Source: Mycobacterium sp. shizuoka-1 (GTDB lineage: Bacteria > Actinomycetota > Actinomycetes > Mycobacteriales > Mycobacteriaceae). From it: 64,000 nucleotides of DNA. Under the pieces are notes generated by a model. It searched no databases. It saw only the letters and a list, made by a program, of their open reading frames with translations, and had not been told where the DNA came from. Both the position numbers and the translations under genes were made by a program. The stretch lies in NCBI RefSeq assembly GCF_002723835.1, contig NZ_BEWG01000057.1, positions 40,366 to 104,365 of the forward strand. The letters run 5' to 3'. This document shows, in pieces, positions 37,389 through 44,338 of this stretch; position 1 is the stretch's first letter, and the number at the start of each line of letters is the position of its first letter.

Positions 37389-37434
37389 TTGAACCAAGTT
37401 CTAACGAGCACGCATAGGGATGGAGATACCCATC
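37389..37434 (+). promoter_or_regulatory. Candidate operators between ROK regulator and MFS gene
   Basis: Two imperfect dyads are visible: TTGAACCAAGTTCTAA at 37389-37404 (GAAC-N3-GTTC core) and GATGG-N6-CCATC at 37419-37434. Either could bind the ROK protein. Assignment rests on position and symmetry only. Confidence 0.3.
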
Positions 37435-37514
37435 ACTTTTAACTTTTTCAGACGTAAGTCGCTTGGATGCGTGGTGAAAGTGGCGCTAGGGTCGGGGAAG
37501 GATCACGCGCTGCA

Positions 37515-38777
37515 ATGCGGCAGCAACCGCCACCGCACAGAAAGTCGACAGCTCCTGTGACCGTCATTTCTCGGCCCGCCACGCCGGCGGCGTCGCCCGC
37601 CCTGTGCCCGACCAGAGCAGGGCTGGGCATCCTGGCCCTGGCGCTGGGCTCGTTCGGCATCGGCACCAACGAATTCGTCGCGATGGGGCTGCTGCCCGAG
37701 ATCGCCGGCGGACTGCATATTTCCGAGCCGACCGCGGGCCACGTGATCTCTGCCTACGCGCTCGGCGTGGTGATCGGGGCCCCGGTCCTGGCCGCGCTGA
37801 CCGCGAAGTTCAACCGCAAGATCGTGCTGATGAGCCTGATGGCGCTGTTCGCCATCGGCAACGTGGCGACCGTGGCAGCGCCCAACTATGCCGTCCTGAT
37901 CGGGGCCCGCTTCCTGGCCGGTCTGCCGCACGGGGCGTTTTTCGGTGCCGCGGCGTTGGTGGCCGCGCAGCTGCTCGGCCCCGAGCGACGAGCCAAGGCC
38001 GTCGCGCAGGTGATGACCGGGCTGACGGTGGCGACGGTGATCGGGGTGCCACTGGCCTCATGGCTGGGGCAGGTGTTCGGCTGGCGGAGCGCGTTCGCCG
38101 TCGTCGTGGTGATCGGGGTCGCGACGCTGGTGGCGATCTGGACCTGGCTGCCGGACCTCGCAGCGGCCCGGATGACCAGTGCCCGAACCGAACTGGGCGC
38201 ACTGCGGCGGCCGCAGGTGTGGCTGGCGCTGCTGATCGGCATGGTCGGCTTCGGTGGCATGTTCGCTGTGTACACCTACATCGCCACCACATTGACCGAC
38301 GTCGCCGGGGTGTCACGATCGTGGGTTCCGTTGGGGCTGATGGTCTTCGGCATCGGGATGGTGGTCGGCAACTTCGCCGGCGGTCGGATGGCCGACCGCT
38401 CGGTGATCCGCGGACTGTATCTGTCGATGGCCTCGCTGGCGGTGGTGCTGGCGGTGTTCGTGGCCGCCGCGCACAACCCGTACACCGCGATGCTGCTGTT
38501 GTTCGGTATCGGAGCCAGCGGGGCGGCGATCGCGCCCGCCCTGCAGACCCGGTTGATGGACGTCGCGGCCGAGGCCCAGACGCTGGCCGCCGCGCTCAAT
38601 CACTCCGCCCTCAACATCGCCAACGCGTCCGGGGCGTGGATCGGCGGGCTGGTGATCGCCGCGGGCTACGGCTACACCGCCCCGGCGGCGGCGGGCGCCG
38701 CACTGGCCGTCATCGGCTTGGTCATCCTGACCGCCTCGGTGGCGCTGCAGCGCCGTTCGCCGGTGGTGCCGGCATGA
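37515..38777 (+). CDS. MFS efflux transporter (DHA1/AraJ-like)
   Basis: A membrane transporter of about 420 residues and 12 helices. Motifs are GIGTNEFVAMGLLPEIAGGL, SAYALGVVIGAPVLAALTAKFNRK (motif A region) and LAGLPHGAFFGAAALVAAQLLG. This AraJ/PbuE branch exports sugars, purine nucleosides or drugs. The start is uncertain: ATG 37515 has GGGAAGG about 12 nt upstream, and ATG 37467 or GTG 37557 are in-frame alternatives. It is divergent from the ROK regulator gene. Confidence 0.82.
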   Translation: MRQQPPPHRKSTAPVTVISRPATPAASPALCPTRAGLGILALALGSFGIGTNEFVAMGLLPEIAGGLHISEPTAGHVISAYALGVVIGAPVLAALTAKFNRKIVLMSLMALFAIGNVATVAAPNYAVLIGARFLAGLPHGAFFGAAALVAAQLLGPERRAKAVAQVMTGLTVATVIGVPLASWLGQVFGWRSAFAVVVVIGVATLVAIWTWLPDLAAARMTSARTELGALRRPQVWLALLIGMVGFGGMFAVYTYIATTLTDVAGVSRSWVPLGLMVFGIGMVVGNFAGGRMADRSVIRGLYLSMASLAVVLAVFVAAAHNPYTAMLLLFGIGASGAAIAPALQTRLMDVAAEAQTLAAALNHSALNIANASGAWIGGLVIAAGYGYTAPAAAGAALAVIGLVILTASVALQRRSPVVPA

Positions 38778-38837
38778 TCCGCGCGGTGGCTGCGTTCGTC
38801 TTCCGGCGGCCCGGGCCGGGCGACGAAAGGACGGCTG

Positions 38838-39446
38838 ATGACCGATCATGTGATCTTCCGCTACGACCCGCAGCGACAACCCGAGATCACCTACCGGGGT
38901 GTGCCGAGCGGGTGTAGCGGGGGTGCCAACACCATGACCGAGGCGCGGACGTCCTACCGGACGTGCCTGTCGGCCCGGCTGCATGTGGACCGGCGAGGGC
39001 TGCCGCCGGTCGTCGAGCACATCGAGGGCCGGGTGGGCGGCATGTGGGTTCGCACCAAGGTCGGTGCGGTGCATCGCGACGCGGCCAGCGACCGGATGCT
39101 GCTGCAGATCCTGCTGGGCGAACAGGTCGGGTTGCGCCGGGAAGTGGCCCGACTCGACGAGAGGGGAGCGCAACCCGTGGTCGTGCTCACCGAGCCGGAC
39201 CATGATCTCGGGACGCTGCTGGATCAGATGTCGGCGTGGGACACGCTTGTGGTGGCGCATTCCGATGGGGCCGGTTCGGTGGCATGGGCCGGCCTATACG
39301 GGACAGAATCGCCTGTCGGCCAACATGTTCCGAACGTTGCCGACGACGACGAACTCCGTGCGACGCCGGTGGTGACGTTCACGCGGGCGAGCGCGGGCAG
39401 CGGCCGGGCGGTACGACGCCGGCCCGCCGCCGATCTGGCGTCATGA
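38838..39446 (+). CDS. Unknown protein with HicB-like N-terminus
   Basis: A 202-residue protein I do not recognise as a whole. The first ~45 residues (FRYDPQRQPEITYRGVPSGCSGGANTMTEARTSY, partly quoted) resemble the HicB-type beta-alpha fold in which a VPGC/GdTxeEA pattern is typical. The middle is an alpha/beta segment and the C-terminus is basic. AGGACGGCTG precedes the ATG. No HicA toxin gene is adjacent. Its TGA overlaps a possible ATG for the NagD-like gene, suggesting co-translation. Confidence 0.6.
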   Translation: MTDHVIFRYDPQRQPEITYRGVPSGCSGGANTMTEARTSYRTCLSARLHVDRRGLPPVVEHIEGRVGGMWVRTKVGAVHRDAASDRMLLQILLGEQVGLRREVARLDERGAQPVVVLTEPDHDLGTLLDQMSAWDTLVVAHSDGAGSVAWAGLYGTESPVGQHVPNVADDDELRATPVVTFTRASAGSGRAVRRRPAADLAS

Positions 39447-39523
39447 CGATTGTGCTCGATGCCGGGATAGCAGCGCCGGCGTCGGGTAACACTGACTCAG
39501 ACGATGTGGTCGAAGGGAGGACC

Positions 39524-40297
39524 GTGCGCGCGACCCCGCAGTGCTGGTTGACCGATATGGACGGTGTCCTGGTACGCGAGGAACATGCGCTGCCCGGGGC
39601 GGCGGAGTTCTTGGCCTGCCTGATCGACAAGCAGCGCCGGTTCCTGGTGCTGACCAACAACTCGATCTACACCCCGCGCGATCTGGCGGCCAGGCTGGCG
39701 CGCTCGGGACTCGACGTCCCCGAGTCGGCGATCTGGACGTCGGCACTGGCCACCGCGGCGTTCCTGCGCGACCAATTGCCGGGCGGGTCGGCGTATGTCA
39801 TCGGCGAAGCCGGTCTGACCACCGCACTGCACGAGGCCGGCTACACGCTGACCGACACCGGCCCGGACTTCGTGGTGCTCGGGGAGACCCGCACCTATTC
39901 GTTCGAGGCGATCACCAAGGCGATCCGGCTGATCGGCAAGGGTGCGCGCTTCATCGCCACCAACCCCGATGTCACCGGACCGTCGGCGGAAGGGCCGCTG
40001 CCTGCGACCGGGTCGGTCGCGGCGATGATCACCAAGGCGACCGGCCGCGAACCGTATTTCGTCGGCAAGCCCAACCCGATGATGTTCCGCAGTGCGCTCA
40101 ACCGGATCGAGGCGCACTCGGAGAGCACGGTGATGGTGGGCGACCGGATGGACACCGACGTGGTGGCGGGCATCGAGGCGGGGCTGGAGACGATTCTGGT
40201 GCTGACCGGGTCGACGACCGTCGAGGATGTGGAGCGCTATCCGTTTCGGCCGGCCCGGGTGCTGCCGTCGATCGCCGAGGCCATCGAACTGATCTGA
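39524..40297 (+). CDS. HAD-IIA (NagD-like) phosphatase
   Basis: A 257-residue HAD-superfamily hydrolase. Motif I is WLTDMDGVLV, the threonine motif LTNNSIYTPRD, the lysine motif GKPNPMMF and motif IV VGDRMDTDVVAG; a C2 cap lies between. Such enzymes hydrolyse sugar phosphates or nucleotides. GTG 39524 is chosen because GAAGGGAGG (39512-39520) precedes it and the HAD motif starts directly after. The ATG at 39443, overlapping the upstream stop, would add 27 non-conserved residues and is a real alternative. Confidence 0.85.
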   Translation: MRATPQCWLTDMDGVLVREEHALPGAAEFLACLIDKQRRFLVLTNNSIYTPRDLAARLARSGLDVPESAIWTSALATAAFLRDQLPGGSAYVIGEAGLTTALHEAGYTLTDTGPDFVVLGETRTYSFEAITKAIRLIGKGARFIATNPDVTGPSAEGPLPATGSVAAMITKATGREPYFVGKPNPMMFRSALNRIEAHSESTVMVGDRMDTDVVAGIEAGLETILVLTGSTTVEDVERYPFRPARVLPSIAEAIELI

Positions 40298-40404
40298 GCA
40301 CACCCTGGGGATGAGTGCGGATCTGGGGACAACTCCGCCTCGTGGTGGGCTTTTCCGCCGTCGCTGAGTCCCGGGTGTCGGTCGGATGCCCAAGGCTGCA
40401 TTCC

Positions 40405-40770
40405 ATGACGACGATGACGCGCAATCAGCTCGGCGCATGGGGCGAGCAACTGGCGGTCGACCATCTGACGGCACTGGGATTGCAGATCGTGGCGCGCAAC
40501 TGGCGTTGCCGCTACGGCGAACTCGACGTGATCGCTGCCGCTCCCGACGGCGCCGTGGTGTTCGTGGAGGTCAAGACCCGCACCGGCGACGGGTTCGGCG
40601 GCTGGGAGCAGGCGGTCACCCCGGCCAAGGTGCGCCGCATCCGCCGGCTGGCCGGGATCTGGCTGGCCGGCCAGGACGGCGGCTGGTCGGCGATTCGCAT
40701 CGACGTGATCGGGGTGCGCATCGGCCGGCAGCGCACCCCGGAACTCACCCATCTGCGCGGGGTCGGCTGA
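40405..40770 (+). CDS. YraN-family (UPF0102) putative endonuclease
   Basis: A 121-residue protein with the restriction-endonuclease-like fold: [24 protein letters not shown] contains the E-x-D...ExK catalytic pattern. Its biological role is unclear. ATG 40405 starts the conserved MTRNQLGAWGEQLAVDHL region. The stop overlaps the comM start by one base (TGATG). In mycobacteria it always precedes comM and dprA. Confidence 0.9.
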   Translation: MTTMTRNQLGAWGEQLAVDHLTALGLQIVARNWRCRYGELDVIAAAPDGAVVFVEVKTRTGDGFGGWEQAVTPAKVRRIRRLAGIWLAGQDGGWSAIRIDVIGVRIGRQRTPELTHLRGVG

Positions 40771-42281
40771 TGGCGCTGGGACGGGCCTTCTCGGTCGCGG
40801 TGCGCGGCCTGGACGGCGAGATCGTCGAGATCGAAACCGACATCAGCTCGGGGCTGCCCGGGGTATACCTGGTCGGGCTGCCCGACGCCGCGTTGCGCGA
40901 ATCCCGCGATCGGGTGCGGGCGGCAATCAGCAACTGCGGCAACGAATGGCCGCAGTCCCGGTTGACGCTGGCACTGTCGCCGGCGACGCTGCCCAAGACC
41001 GGCTCGCTGTACGACATCGCGATCGCGGCGGCGGTCTTGTCGGCCCGGCGAGACAGTTCGTGGGAGCGCCTGGAGAAGTCGGTGCTACTGGGGGAGTTGG
41101 CCCTCGACGGGCGGATCCGTCCGGTGCGCGGCGTGCTGCCCGCCGTGCTGGCCGCCAAGAAACAGGGCTGGCCCACCGCGGTGGTCCCGTCGGCGAACCT
41201 GGCTGAGGCGAGCCTGGTCGACGGGATCGAGGTCCTCGGGGTGGGGACGCTGCAGCAGTTGCAGGGCTGGCTCGACGGGAAGGTCGCACTCGACCCGCGG
41301 GTCGACTCGCCCGCGCCCCAGCCCGCGGCCGTCGCGGACCTGGCCGACGTGGTGGGCCAGACGCACGCCCGGTTCGCCGTCGAAGTCGCTGCCGCGGGCG
41401 CGCACCACCTGATGCTCACCGGACCGCCGGGAGTCGGTAAAACGATGCTGGCCCAACGTCTTCCGGGTTTGCTTCCCGACCTCACCGACAGTGAGGCATT
41501 GGAGGTCACGGCCGTCCATTCGGTCGTGGGTCTGCTCTCGGGGACCACTCCGCTGATCACCCGGCCGCCGTTCATCGCACCGCATCACTCATCGAGCGTG
41601 GCGGCCCTGGTCGGTGGCGGATCGGGCATGGCCCGCCCCGGTGCGGTCAGCCGGGCACACCGGGGTGTGCTCTTCCTCGACGAGTGCGCCGAAATCCGGG
41701 TCAGCGTCCTGGAATCCTTGCGAACACCACTGGAGGACGGCGAAATCCGGTTGGCCCGCCGTGACGGTGTGGCGTGCTACCCGGCCCGGTTCCAGCTCGT
41801 GATGGCAGCCAATCCGTGCGCGTGTGCGAAGACCGATCCCAAAGACTGCATCTGCACGGCCGTGGAGAAACGCCGCTACCTCGGGAAGTTGTCGGGACCG
41901 CTGATGGACCGGGTGGACCTGCGGGTGCAGATGCACACCGTGCGCGCCGGCGCGTTCACCCCCGATACGGCCGAACACACCGCCGCCGTGCGCGATCGGG
42001 TGGCCCGCGCACGCGCGGCGGCCGCCGAACGGTGGCGGCCCCACGGCTTCACCACCAACGCCGAGGTGACCGGCTCGCTGCTGCGCCGCAGGTTTCGGCT
42101 CGACGCCGCGGCGATGGCGCCACTGAAGACCGCTCTGGAACGCGGGGTGCTCAGCATCCGCGGCGTCGACCGGTCGCTGCGGGTGGCGTGGACGTTGGCC
42201 GATCTGGGCGGACGCACGATGCCCGGTGTCGACGACGTGGCGGTGGCGTTGAGTTTCCGGCAGGGAGCGGTGAAGTCATGA
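40770..42281 (+). CDS. ComM/YifB-family Mg-chelatase-like AAA ATPase
   Basis: A 503-residue AAA+ protein. The N-terminal Lon-like domain (about 1-200, GLPGVYLVGLPDAALRESRDRVRAAI) is followed by the Mg-chelatase ATPase with Walker A GPPGVGKTMLAQRLPGLLP, Walker B GVLFLDECAE and a C-terminal domain. In competent bacteria ComM is a branch-migration helicase in natural transformation. It lies between yraN and dprA with one-base and four-base overlaps. Confidence 0.93.
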   Translation: MALGRAFSVAVRGLDGEIVEIETDISSGLPGVYLVGLPDAALRESRDRVRAAISNCGNEWPQSRLTLALSPATLPKTGSLYDIAIAAAVLSARRDSSWERLEKSVLLGELALDGRIRPVRGVLPAVLAAKKQGWPTAVVPSANLAEASLVDGIEVLGVGTLQQLQGWLDGKVALDPRVDSPAPQPAAVADLADVVGQTHARFAVEVAAAGAHHLMLTGPPGVGKTMLAQRLPGLLPDLTDSEALEVTAVHSVVGLLSGTTPLITRPPFIAPHHSSSVAALVGGGSGMARPGAVSRAHRGVLFLDECAEIRVSVLESLRTPLEDGEIRLARRDGVACYPARFQLVMAANPCACAKTDPKDCICTAVEKRRYLGKLSGPLMDRVDLRVQMHTVRAGAFTPDTAEHTAAVRDRVARARAAAAERWRPHGFTTNAEVTGSLLRRRFRLDAAAMAPLKTALERGVLSIRGVDRSLRVAWTLADLGGRTMPGVDDVAVALSFRQGAVKS

Positions 42282-43411
42282 GCGCCGATGCCAGGATGCT
42301 GGCCTGGGCGTATCTGTCCCGGGTGGCGGAACCGCCCTGCGCGGAGATCGCCACCCTGGTCGCCGAGGTCGGCCCGGTGGAAGCGGCCCGTCGTGTCGTT
42401 GCCGGCGAGGTGAGCGCGGCGCTGGCCGACCGCACGGCCGCGCGGCGTGACATCCACTCCGCGCGTGCGGATCTGGATCTGCTGGAGCGGCGCGGCGGCC
42501 GGCTGATCACCCCCGATGACGACGAGTGGCCGACACTCGCGTTGGCGGCCTTCGGTGCAGCGGCGGTGCGCGAACGCCCGCAGGGCCGAGCACCGATCGT
42601 GCTGTGGGCAATCGGTCCCGCCCGGCTCGATGAGTGCACGGGGCGCGCCGCAGCGATCGTCGGAACTCGAGCCGCCTCGAGCTACGGCGAACATGTCGCG
42701 GCCGACATCGCCGCGGGACTGGCCGAGCACGAGGTCACCGTGGTCTCCGGTGGCGCCTACGGCATCGACGGCGTGGCGCATCGGGCGGCGCTGGCAGGCG
42801 AGGGGCAGACGGTGGCGGTGCTGGCCGGCGGTATCGACATCCTGTATCCGGCCGGGCACTCGTCGCTGCTGCACCGGATCAGCTGCTCGGGCCTGCTGCT
42901 GACCGAGTATCCACCCGGGGTGCGGCCGGCGCGGCACCGCTTCCTGACCCGCAACCGGCTGGTGGCCGCACTGGGCGCGGCCACGGTGGTGGTCGAGGCG
43001 GGGGTACGCAGCGGGGCCGCGAACACCGCGGCGTGGGCCAGGGCATTGGGCCGGGTGGTGTGCGCGGTTCCCGGCCCGGTGACCTCGGCGTCGTCGATGG
43101 GCTGTCACACCCTGTTGCGCGGCGGGGCCGAGCTGGTGACCCGCGCCGAGGACGTCGTCGAATTAGTCGGTCGCGCCGGCGAATTCGCTGACGAGCCGAC
43201 TCGTCCGAGCGGGCCGCTCGACGGCCTGAGCGATGCCGAGAAGCAGGTCTACGAAGCGTTGCCCGCGCGTGGTGTGCGCAGCGCCGATGAGATCGCGGTG
43301 GCCTCCGGCCTACCGCCCACCGCCGTGCTCGGGCCGCTGGCGATGCTGGAGATCGCCGGCCTGGCCCGTCGGGAGGACGGCTGCTGGCGGCTGGTGCGCA
43401 CGCCGGCCTGA
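42278..43411 (+). CDS. dprA: DNA-processing protein DprA
   Basis: A 377-residue single-strand DNA-binding RecA loader. The Rossmann fold is marked by AAIVGTRAASSYGEHVAADIAAGLA, SGGAYGIDGVAHRAAL, GGIDILYPAGHSSL and RNRLVAALGAATVVVEAG. The C-terminal winged-helix part ends the protein. Its ATG overlaps the comM stop (ATGA), so yraN-comM-dprA form one unit. Confidence 0.94.
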   Translation: MSADARMLAWAYLSRVAEPPCAEIATLVAEVGPVEAARRVVAGEVSAALADRTAARRDIHSARADLDLLERRGGRLITPDDDEWPTLALAAFGAAAVRERPQGRAPIVLWAIGPARLDECTGRAAAIVGTRAASSYGEHVAADIAAGLAEHEVTVVSGGAYGIDGVAHRAALAGEGQTVAVLAGGIDILYPAGHSSLLHRISCSGLLLTEYPPGVRPARHRFLTRNRLVAALGAATVVVEAGVRSGAANTAAWARALGRVVCAVPGPVTSASSMGCHTLLRGGAELVTRAEDVVELVGRAGEFADEPTRPSGPLDGLSDAEKQVYEALPARGVRSADEIAVASGLPPTAVLGPLAMLEIAGLARREDGCWRLVRTPA

Positions 43412-43489
43412 GCCGACGTAGCCAGCCTGGGCGCGACACCGAAACGTATAGTCGAAAAGGTTGGCTAAGGATTCTCGTCGGGAGGCGAT

Positions 43490-44338
43490 GTGGCGGGTCG
43501 ACCGGTACACACATTTCAGGTCGTCAGCACCGAGCAGTTGGCGCCGCACATGGTGCGCGTCGTGCTCGGTGGTAGCGGGTTCGACACGTTCACCCCTGTC
43601 GAGTTCACCGACTCCTACGTGAAGTTCGTCTTCGTGCGCGACGACGTCGACGTGGCGTCGCTGCCGCATCCGCTCACCCTGGACAGCTTCGGTGCACTGC
43701 CCCCCGAGCAGCAGCCCACCGTGCGCACCTACACCGTGCGCCGGGTCGATCCCGAGGCCCGCCAGATCACTGTGGACTTCGTGGTGCACGGTGAGCACGG
43801 GGTGGCCGGGCCGTGGGCGGCGGCGGCGCAAGCGGGGGACACCATCTACCTGATGGGCCCCAGCGGTGCCTACTCGCCGGACCCCGCCGCCGACTGGCAC
43901 CTGTTCGCCGGCGACGAGGCGGGCATCCCCGCGATCAGTGCGGCGCTGGAAGCGTTGCCGCCCAATGCGATCGGCAAGGTCTTCATCGAAGTTGCCGGGC
44001 CCGAGGACGAGATCGAACTGGCCGCACCGGAATCGGTCGACATCACCTGGATCTATCGCGGTGGGCGTGCCGACCTCGTCGGCGACGACCGGGCCGGCGA
44101 TCACGCCCCACTGGTCGAGGCCGTCACCACCGCGCAGTGGCTGCCCGGCCAGGTCCAGGTGTTCATCCACGGCGAGGCCCAGGCCGTCATGCACAACCTG
44201 CGGCCCTACGTCCGCAAGGAACGCGGTGTCGACGCCAAGTGGGCGTCGATCTCCGGCTATTGGCGCCGCGGCCGCACCGAGGAGACCTTCCGGCAGTGGA
44301 AGCGCGAGCTGGCCGAGGCCGAAGCCAGGCAGAGTTAG
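43490..44338 (+). CDS. viuB: Siderophore-interacting FAD-binding protein (ViuB-like)
   Basis: A 282-residue flavoprotein that is thought to reduce ferric siderophores and release iron in the cytosol. The N-terminal FAD-binding barrel includes VRTYTVRRVD (FAD-contacting RxYTxR), and the C-terminal SIP domain has HLFAGDEAGIPAISAAL and HGEAQAVMHNLR. The GTG at 43490 follows GGAGG (43481-43485). A broken iron-box-like sequence precedes it (AAAGGTTGGCTAAGG, about 43456-43470). The TAG overlaps the TAA of the convergent mmpL gene (TTAG). Confidence 0.92.
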   Translation: MAGRPVHTFQVVSTEQLAPHMVRVVLGGSGFDTFTPVEFTDSYVKFVFVRDDVDVASLPHPLTLDSFGALPPEQQPTVRTYTVRRVDPEARQITVDFVVHGEHGVAGPWAAAAQAGDTIYLMGPSGAYSPDPAADWHLFAGDEAGIPAISAALEALPPNAIGKVFIEVAGPEDEIELAAPESVDITWIYRGGRADLVGDDRAGDHAPLVEAVTTAQWLPGQVQVFIHGEAQAVMHNLRPYVRKERGVDAKWASISGYWRRGRTEETFRQWKRELAEAEARQS

